A DNA stretch of 53,587 bases, from NCBI GenBank assembly GCA_019635285.1, contig JAHBZS010000035.1:1-53587 (forward strand), given 5' to 3'. Positions 48,016 through 53,587 of this stretch are shown piece after piece. Source of the stretch: Rubrivivax sp. (GTDB lineage: Bacteria; Pseudomonadota; Gammaproteobacteria; Burkholderiales; Burkholderiaceae_C). A program made the position numbers and the translations under genes. The notes below the pieces were generated by a model, which was given only the letters and a program-made list of their open reading frames with translations, ran no database searches and was not told where the DNA came from. Position 1 is the first letter of the stretch. Each line of letters starts with the position of its first letter.

Positions 48016-49491
48016 TCAGGCCACCAGGATCAGCGGCCCGGTGCTGCGCCGCGATTCCAGCCGCGCATGCGCGTCGGCCGCGGCGTCGAGCGCGTGGCGC
48101 TCGATCACCGGCGCGGGCAGTGTGCCATCGGCCAGCGCGGCCCACAGCCGCGCGGCGCGCTGCTCCAGCTGCGCGCGGGTGTCGATGTAGTCGAAGACCA
48201 CCGGCCGCGAGAAGCTCAGCGACTTGGCCACCAGCTCGTTCGGGTCGATGGGCTGAAGCGCGCCGCTGGCCTGGCCCAGGCTGATCCAGTGGCCGCGGCG
48301 CGCCAGTGCGGCGAAGTTCTCGGTGCGCGCGGCGTCGCCCAGGCCGTCGACGATGACGTCGGCGCCGCCGCAGGCCTGCATCACGGCGTCGGCAAAGCGG
48401 TAGTCGCGCGTCACGATGACGTGCTCGCAGCCATGCGCGCGCGCCACCTGGGCCTTCTCGTCGCTGGACACGGTGCCCAGCACGCGCGCGCCCAGGCGCC
48501 GCGCCCAGGCGCACACCAGCTGGCCCACGCCACCGGCCGCGGCATGCACCAGCAGCCGCGTGCCGGCGCCCACGCGGCCCAGGTCGTGCAACAGCAGGTC
48601 GGCGGTCAGGCCTTTGAGCAGCAGCGCGGCGGCGTCGTCGTCTTCCACCGCGGCAGGCAGGCGCAGCACCCAATCGGCCGGCACGTTGCGCACGCTGCAA
48701 TAGGCGCCGGGCAGCGGGCCCAGGTAGGCCACGCGGTCGCCGGGCCGCAGATGGCTGACGCCGGGGCCGACATCGAGCACGCTGCCGGCGGCTTCCATGC
48801 CCAGCACTCCGGGTGCGTCGCTGCTGACCGGCAGCAGCTGCGGCATCCAGCCGCGGCGCAGGTACACGTCGAAGAAGTTGACGCCGATGGCGCGCTGGCG
48901 GATGCGCACCTCGCCGGCGCGCGGCGCCGGCACCTCGCAGTTCTCGGCTTGCAGTTCCTCGGGCCCGCCGTAGCGGCGCAGCGCGACGCACCGCGCGGGC
49001 TGGGGCAGGGCGGTGGGCATCGGCGCGCTGCCCGGCGCGCGCAGGTCGCCGCCTTCGCGCAGGTGGCGGCGCAGGCATTCGAAGCCGGCTTCGTAGACGC
49101 CGCCGGCCACCATCTGGCGCAGCTCGGCTTCCCGGCCCGGCGGCGTGGCGAAGGTCGATTCCCAATGCCAGAAGGTGCGGTTGCCGTCGGTCACCGGCTT
49201 GAGCGTCACCGTCGCCACGTAGCGCTGCAGCGGCACCGTGGCCTCGACGATGCAGTAGGTGCTCTTGTGCTCGCGGTCGTCCAGGGTCAGCAGCTGCTCG
49301 CGGATGCGGTTGCCGTCGGCCAGGCTGAAGCTGCGCACGCAGCCCACCTGGTCGCTGCTTTCATGGCGCTCGATGCGGCTCGCCTCCACCGCGTCGTGCC
49401 ACTGGTCGTGGCTGTTGAAGTCGCGCAGCACCGCCCAGACGCGCTCGATGGGCGCGTCGATGACGGTGGAGCGGACCACACGCTGTAGCAT
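48016..49491 (-). CDS. SRPBCC domain fused to a quinone-oxidoreductase (MDR) domain
   Basis: A 491-residue two-domain protein. Residues 1-150 are an SRPBCC/polyketide-cyclase-like domain (MLQRVVRSTVIDAPIERVWA, then WHDAVEASRIERHESSDQVGC), a fold with a deep pocket for a hydrophobic ligand. Residues 160-491 are a zinc-free medium-chain reductase of the quinone oxidoreductase type (VCALRRYGGPEEL-like CVALRRYGGPEELQAENCEV, NFFDVYLRRG, VHAAAGGVGQLVCAWARRLG for NADPH). The linker is LREGGDLRAPGSAPMPTALP; its Met158 codon (49020) could be an internal start giving the reductase alone. No stop separates the halves. Start ATG at 49491 overlaps the previous stop by one base (TGATG). The first domain is a paralogue of the preceding gene product. 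I know no named family with this pairing. Confidence 0.85.
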   Translation of the reverse strand: MLQRVVRSTVIDAPIERVWAVLRDFNSHDQWHDAVEASRIERHESSDQVGCVRSFSLADGNRIREQLLTLDDREHKSTYCIVEATVPLQRYVATVTLKPVTDGNRTFWHWESTFATPPGREAELRQMVAGGVYEAGFECLRRHLREGGDLRAPGSAPMPTALPQPARCVALRRYGGPEELQAENCEVPAPRAGEVRIRQRAIGVNFFDVYLRRGWMPQLLPVSSDAPGVLGMEAAGSVLDVGPGVSHLRPGDRVAYLGPLPGAYCSVRNVPADWVLRLPAAVEDDDAAALLLKGLTADLLLHDLGRVGAGTRLLVHAAAGGVGQLVCAWARRLGARVLGTVSSDEKAQVARAHGCEHVIVTRDYRFADAVMQACGGADVIVDGLGDAARTENFAALARRGHWISLGQASGALQPIDPNELVAKSLSFSRPVVFDYIDTRAQLEQRAARLWAALADGTLPAPVIERHALDAAADAHARLESRRSTGPLILVA

Positions 49492-49931
49492 CAGCGGCGT
49501 GAGAAGTGGCGCTTCAGCGCGTCCAGCCCGCCCTGGAACACGCCGTTGCCGATGAGCTCGGTCAGCTCGCGCTCGCGGCCTTCGTCGCAGTCGAATTCGG
49601 CGCTCCATTCGGCGAAGCTGCGGTTGCCGTCGGTCACCGGCGTCAGCTTCAAGGTGGCCACGTAGTTGGCCACGCCCATCGGGCTTTCCAGGATCTCGTA
49701 GACGCAACTGAACTCGTAGTCGCTCAAGGCCAGCAGCCGTTCGCGGATGGTGCCGCCGTCGCGCGTGTGGAAGTGGCGGATGCAGCCGACGCGGTCGCTG
49801 GGTTCGTGGTTCTCGATGCGGCTGTCTGCTATGCCCGGGTGCCATTGCGGCAGCGCATTGAAGTCGCGGATGCGCGCCCACACGCTGTCGGGGCCGGCGT
49901 CGATGACGCTGGAGACATAGACGCGGATCAC
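49491..49931 (-). CDS. SRPBCC-family protein
   Basis: A 146-residue SRPBCC (START/polyketide-cyclase-like) protein: IRVYVSSVIDAGPDSVWARI, WHPGIADSRIENHEPSDRVGC and VATLKLTPVTDGNRSFAEWS. The same blocks occur in the next gene's first domain, including HEPSDRVGCIR/HESSDQVGCVR and TDGNR, showing duplication. It starts at GTG 49931, three bases after the flotillin stop, and its ribosome-binding site (AAGGAG) lies inside the last flotillin codons. The fold binds lipids, sterols or polyketide-like molecules; the ligand is unknown. Confidence 0.88.
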   Translation of the reverse strand: MIRVYVSSVIDAGPDSVWARIRDFNALPQWHPGIADSRIENHEPSDRVGCIRHFHTRDGGTIRERLLALSDYEFSCVYEILESPMGVANYVATLKLTPVTDGNRSFAEWSAEFDCDEGRERELTELIGNGVFQGGLDALKRHFSRR

Positions 49932-49934
49932 CGG

Positions 49935-51629
49935 CTACTCCTTCTTCGGAGACGCCGCCGGCGGCAACGCCGCCTGCGCGCCGCTGCTGCCGCCCACCAG
50001 CCGCTGGATGTCGCCGCCTTCGATGCCGATCTCGCGCAGCAGCTGGTCGACCAGCGGCGCCTGCGCGCGGAAGCGCAGCGCGGAATTGACCAGGCCGTCG
50101 GCCAGGTTGCCGCCGTTGGCATCGCCGCCGTTGCCGCCGCCCGAGCCGCCCAGGCCGTCGACGTGCAGGATCTTGATGCCTTCGATGCGCTCCATCGGCC
50201 GCACCGATTCGCGGATGATGGCCTCTGCCTTTTCCACCAGCTTCATGCGCAGCGCCGACATGCGCGCCTCGGGCGACAGCATGTTGTGCGCCTCGTTCAT
50301 CAGGCGCTGCGCCTCGGCCTCGATCTCGGCGCGCACGCGCTGCGCCGCGGCCTTGATCTTCTCGGCGTCGGCATCGGCCTCGGCCTGCGCGCGCAGCGCG
50401 GCGCCGCGGTCGGCGCTGGCGTCCTTCTCGGCCTGCGCGGCACTCGTCAGGCGCAGCGCGTCGCGCTCGGCGGCTTGCGCCGCGGCGATCAGCTCGATGG
50501 CCTTCTTGCGCTCGGCCATCTCCACTTCGCGCGCGGTGAACACTTTTTCTTCGGCGGCCACGGCTTCGGCGCGTGCGCGTTCGGCCTCGGCCTGCGCCTC
50601 GCTCTGCGCCTTGCTTTCGCGCGCGATGGCGATGGCGCGCTGCTGCTCGGCCAGCTCCAGCGCCTGGCGGCGTTCGATCTCGGCGGCCTGGATGGCGCGC
50701 TCCTTGCCGATGCGTTCCTGCTCGATGCTCTGCTCGCTGCGGATGCGCGCCGCGTCGATGGCCTGCTTGGCCGAGATCTGCGCGCCTTCGGCCGCCTGCT
50801 CGCGCTGCGCGCGCTCGGCCGTGACCTCGGCGCGCTGGCGGGCGCGGGCGATCTCCACCTCGCGCTGCTGCGCCAGCCGCGCATGTTCGCTCTCGCGGTC
50901 GATCTCCAGGCTCAGCTTCTCGGCCTCGAGGTTCTTGTTGCGGATGGCGATCAGCGTGTCCTGCTCGACATCGTTGCGCTGCTTCTTGCGCTGCTCGATC
51001 TGTTCGGTCAGCCGCGTCAGGCCCTCGGCGTCGAAGGCGTTGCTGGGGTTGAAGAACTCCATGCCGGTCTGGTCCAGCTGCGTCAGCGACGCGCTTTCCA
51101 GCTCCAGGCCGTTTTTCGTCAGGTCGCCGGCCACCGCCTCGCGCACGCGCTTGACGTAGCTGCCGCGCTTTTCATGCAGCTCTTCCATGGTCATCTCGGC
51201 GGCGGCGGTGCGCAGTGCGTCGACGAACTTGCCTTCGACCAGCTCCTTCAGCTGCTCGGGCTCCATGGTGCGCAGGCCCAGCGTCTGCGCGGCGGCGGCC
51301 ACCGAGGCCGGCTCGGCGGCCACGCGCACGTAGAACTCGGCGATCACGTCCACGCGCATGCGGTCCTTGGTGATCAGCGCCTTGTCGCGGCCGCGGCTCA
51401 CCTCCAGGCGCAAGGTATTCATGTTCACCGGAATCACGTCGTGCACGATGGGCAGCACGAAGGCGCCGCCGTCGAGCACCACGCGCTGCCCGCCCAGGCC
51501 GGTGCGCACGAAGGCGCGCTCCTTGCTGCTGCGCAGGTACAGCCAGTGCAGCAGCCAGACGACGATGGCGACGACGATCGCGACGACGATCAGGCCGAGG
51601 ATGAAACTTCCGAAATCTGCGCCGGACAT
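49935..51629 (-). CDS. Flotillin-family membrane protein (YqiK-like)
   Basis: A 564-residue flotillin. An N-terminal membrane segment (FILGLIVVAIVVAIVVWLLHWLYL, about residues 9-32) is followed by an SPFH/band-7 domain (RTGLGGQRVVLDGGAFVLPIVHDVIPVNMNT, ITKDRMRVDVIAEFYVRV) and a long Ala/Glu-rich coiled coil (about 215-450, with repeats like QRAEVTAERAQREQAAEGAQ), then a Gly/Asn-rich stretch and a short C-terminal helix. Flotillins scaffold membrane microdomains. YqiK-type genes usually sit beside an NfeD-like gene; here none is present and two SRPBCC genes follow instead. It follows the PEP-hydrolase-like gene by 16 bases. Confidence 0.92.
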   Translation of the reverse strand: MSGADFGSFILGLIVVAIVVAIVVWLLHWLYLRSSKERAFVRTGLGGQRVVLDGGAFVLPIVHDVIPVNMNTLRLEVSRGRDKALITKDRMRVDVIAEFYVRVAAEPASVAAAAQTLGLRTMEPEQLKELVEGKFVDALRTAAAEMTMEELHEKRGSYVKRVREAVAGDLTKNGLELESASLTQLDQTGMEFFNPSNAFDAEGLTRLTEQIEQRKKQRNDVEQDTLIAIRNKNLEAEKLSLEIDRESEHARLAQQREVEIARARQRAEVTAERAQREQAAEGAQISAKQAIDAARIRSEQSIEQERIGKERAIQAAEIERRQALELAEQQRAIAIARESKAQSEAQAEAERARAEAVAAEEKVFTAREVEMAERKKAIELIAAAQAAERDALRLTSAAQAEKDASADRGAALRAQAEADADAEKIKAAAQRVRAEIEAEAQRLMNEAHNMLSPEARMSALRMKLVEKAEAIIRESVRPMERIEGIKILHVDGLGGSGGGNGGDANGGNLADGLVNSALRFRAQAPLVDQLLREIGIEGGDIQRLVGGSSGAQAALPPAASPKKE

Positions 51630-51645
51630 GGGGGTGTCTCCTTCT

Positions 51646-52476
51646 CTATCTCTCGATCTGCACGAAGCGCCGCGTGGTCTCGGTCAGCGCCACCTCGGTG
51701 GGCAGCCGCTCCATCGAGCTGGCGCCGTAGAAGCCCTGGATGCCGGGGCAGTGCTTCAGGATGTAGGCCGCGTCCTCGGGCGTGGCGATCGGCCCGCCGT
51801 GGCACAGCACGATGACCTCGGGGTTGATGGACCGCGCCAGCGCCGTCCACTCGTTGATGGGCCCGACGCAGTCGCTGAGCTTCAGCGCGGTTTCCGCGCC
51901 GATGGCGCCGCCGGTGGTCAGGCCCATGTGGCAGACGATGATGTCGGCGCCGGCCTCGGTCATGGCCCGCGTCTCGGCCGCGCTGAAGACGTAGGGCGTG
52001 GTCAGCAGGTCGAGCGCGCGGGCGCGGCGGATCATCTCCACTTCCAGGCCGTAGCCCATGCCGGTTTCTTCCAGGTTGGCGCGGAAGGTGCCGTCGATCA
52101 GCCCGACGGTGGGGAAGTTCTGCACGCCCGAGAAGCCCAGGCCGATGAGCCGGTGCAGGAATTCGTCGGGGATCATGAACGGGTCGGTGCCGTTGACGCC
52201 GGCCAGCACCGGCGTGTGCTTCACCACCGGCAGCACCTCGTGCGCCATTTCGCAGACGATCTCGTTGGCGTTGCCGTAGGCCAGCACGCCGGCCAGCGAG
52301 CCGCGGCCGGCCATGCGGTAGCGGCCGGAGTTGTAGATGACGATCAGGTCGATGCCGCCGGCTTCTTCGCACTTGGCGGACAGGCCGGTGCCCGCGCCCC
52401 CGCCGACGATCGGGCGGCCTTCGGCGATCATCGCCCGGAACTTGTCGAGTATGGTCTTGCGGGAGATCGCCGGCAT
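51646..52476 (-). CDS. Phosphoenolpyruvate hydrolase-family TIM-barrel protein
   Basis: A 276-residue protein of the PEP hydrolase/PEP mutase-like TIM-barrel family. Conserved runs are [84 protein letters not shown] and [13 protein letters not shown]. Members are nearly always encoded next to a Tm-1-like (UPF0261) protein, as here, and in plant Tm-1 proteins the two are joined as one chain. The enzymatic activity of the family is not settled. Its ATG follows the Tm-1-like stop by 7 bases. Base composition is like the rest of the window, unlike its partner. Confidence 0.9.
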   Translation of the reverse strand: MPAISRKTILDKFRAMIAEGRPIVGGGAGTGLSAKCEEAGGIDLIVIYNSGRYRMAGRGSLAGVLAYGNANEIVCEMAHEVLPVVKHTPVLAGVNGTDPFMIPDEFLHRLIGLGFSGVQNFPTVGLIDGTFRANLEETGMGYGLEVEMIRRARALDLLTTPYVFSAAETRAMTEAGADIIVCHMGLTTGGAIGAETALKLSDCVGPINEWTALARSINPEVIVLCHGGPIATPEDAAYILKHCPGIQGFYGASSMERLPTEVALTETTRRFVQIER

Positions 52477-52483
52477 CAGGGCC

Positions 52484-53587
52484 TCATCGGTTCGAAATGG
52501 AGAGGAAGGCCGCCACCGCGGCCTTCGCGAATTCTGGATCGTTGATGTGCAGCGGCAGGCGGATCAGCTTGCGCCGTGCCGTCTGCTTCAGGCTTGTCTC
52601 TATCGCATCGAAAAGTGCGGCGTCGGCTTGTGGATCGAAAAAGGGACCGCCCTCGATGTCGATTGCCGAGACGCCCTTTTCGGGGATAAGGAAGCGGACT
52701 TCGCCTTCGCAGCGGTTCAGCCGCCCGGCGATCCACTGCCCGATGCGCGCGCATTCGTCCGGCGTCGTGCGCATGAGTGTGACGTTGGGATTGTGCTCAT
52801 AAAAGAGCCGGCCTTTATAACGTTCGGGGATGGTCGAAGGCGCCCAGAAATTTACCATTTCCAGCGCCCCGACCGAGCCGACATAGGGCAGGCGGGTACG
52901 CGCAATCGCGCCGAAGCGGTCGTCCGTGGCAGGCAGGACGCCGCCCATCAGCAGGTCGCAGACCTCGGTCGTGGTAATGTCTATTACGCCGGCCAGCAGC
53001 CCGCTGTCAGCCAGCTTTTCCATCGACCGCCCGCCGGTGCCTGTCGCGTGGAACACCATGCAGTCATATCGATCGCGCAACTGTTCGCTGATCGCCATGA
53101 CGCAGGGCGTCGTTACGCCGAACATAGTCAGGCCGACGGCGGGTTTGCCGCCCTCGACCGATGCCGGATTGCGCGCCATGCCGGTAATCGCCTGGGCGGC
53201 GTTGTGCAATATGGTGCGGCTCAACCTGTTCAGGCCCGCGAAATCGGTCACGGACGGCATCATGATGATGTCGGAAACGTCCACATAGGGCGCGACGTCG
53301 CCGGATGCCAAAGTCGAGATCATCAGCTTGGGCACGCCGAGCGGCAGCGCACGCATTCCGCTTGTGATGATCGAGGTTCCCCCGCCGCCTCCGATTCCCA
53401 CCATGGCTGCGATATCGTCGCGGCTCGCCGCAAAGGCGGCGAACGCTGCGCCCATCGCTGTTACGGCCGCTCCGCGATCCTCGGTTCCCAGCGCCGCGGC
53501 GACGCCGTCGGGATGATGAGCCGCGACGATTTCGGCCGGAACGTCGACGCTGACGGTCGCGGCGCGAGTTCCTACGTCGACCCGCAC
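52484..53587 (-). CDS. Tm-1-like ATP-binding protein (UPF0261), N-terminus outside the window
   Basis: The 367 visible residues belong to the Tm-1-like/UPF0261 family. The start is beyond base 53587: the first visible stretch VRVDVGTR corresponds to the early VxVDVGT motif, so a few dozen residues are missing. Landmarks are [35 protein letters not shown] (nucleotide-binding glycine loop), [44 protein letters not shown] and [14 protein letters not shown]. In tomato, the homologous N-terminal half of Tm-1 binds ATP; bacterial function is unknown. It is the first visible gene of the six-gene operon. G+C is lower than in every neighbour, with many A/T-ending codons, suggesting transfer from another lineage. 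Confidence 0.92.
   Translation of the reverse strand: MRVDVGTRAATVSVDVPAEIVAAHHPDGVAAALGTEDRGAAVTAMGAAFAAFAASRDDIAAMVGIGGGGGTSIITSGMRALPLGVPKLMISTLASGDVAPYVDVSDIIMMPSVTDFAGLNRLSRTILHNAAQAITGMARNPASVEGGKPAVGLTMFGVTTPCVMAISEQLRDRYDCMVFHATGTGGRSMEKLADSGLLAGVIDITTTEVCDLLMGGVLPATDDRFGAIARTRLPYVGSVGALEMVNFWAPSTIPERYKGRLFYEHNPNVTLMRTTPDECARIGQWIAGRLNRCEGEVRFLIPEKGVSAIDIEGGPFFDPQADAALFDAIETSLKQTARRKLIRLPLHINDPEFAKAAVAAFLSISNR

Overview
The window is a stretch of very GC-rich chromosome (about 70% G+C by eye) packed with typical bacterial genes, many overlapping by ATGA or GTGA. The gene content suggests a betaproteobacterium of the order Burkholderiales, perhaps near the Rubrivivax/Leptothrix/Ideonella group. 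The pointers are a PEP-CTERM protein, a TRAP transporter, a complete Liv-type ABC transporter, CaiB-type CoA transferase, tandem GGDEF proteins and a SoeABC-like enzyme. No rRNA, tRNA, phage, IS element or CRISPR array was seen, so the taxonomy is inference from gene style only.

Layout, left to right. 0.1-6.4 kb: a sugar-lactonase-like protein, a frameshifted enolase-superfamily gene, a family III CoA transferase, a six-copy 10-bp tandem repeat, phosphatidylserine decarboxylase, a periplasmic amino-acid-binding protein and a DMT exporter. 6.5-12 kb: two small exported proteins, two consecutive TPR-GGDEF diguanylate cyclases and a DUF1993 protein. 12-18.5 kb: a SoeABC-like cytoplasmic molybdenum oxidoreductase operon, a divergent LysR regulator with a 19-bp palindrome at its start, and a TauE/SafE exporter; together this looks like a sulfite oxidation/export module. 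18.5-25.3 kb: an IclR regulator divergent from a GMC oxidoreductase, a TRAP transporter (P, Q, M) and a class V aminotransferase, with an operator-like palindrome between them. 25.5-36.4 kb: a cation/proton antiporter, two SDR enzymes with a MarC protein, a gentisate-dioxygenase-like cupin protein, a large tricorn protease, a zinc alcohol dehydrogenase and a MATE exporter. 36.4-41.5 kb: a small unknown protein and the five-gene branched-chain amino-acid-type ABC transporter.

41.5-46.3 kb: a large regulator (OmpR-type winged helix, NB-ARC-like ATPase, helical repeats), a secreted carboxymuconolactone-decarboxylase-like protein and a PEP-CTERM protein. The two leftward genes share a striking upstream element, three heptamers repeated every 11 bp, the site layout expected for an OmpR/PhoB-fold activator. 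A 63-bp imperfect tandem repeat lies in the gap between them. 46.3-47.6 kb: a small membrane protein, an antibiotic-monooxygenase-like protein and a GNAT acetyltransferase.

47.6-53.6 kb: a tightly packed leftward operon of six genes: Tm-1-like protein (cut by the window end), PEP-hydrolase-like TIM barrel, flotillin, SRPBCC protein, an SRPBCC-quinone reductase fusion, and a VOC protein. This combination is not a system I can name. Its first gene has clearly lower G+C and different codon use from the rest. The operon and the 11-bp heptamer regulon are the two best candidates for something undescribed.
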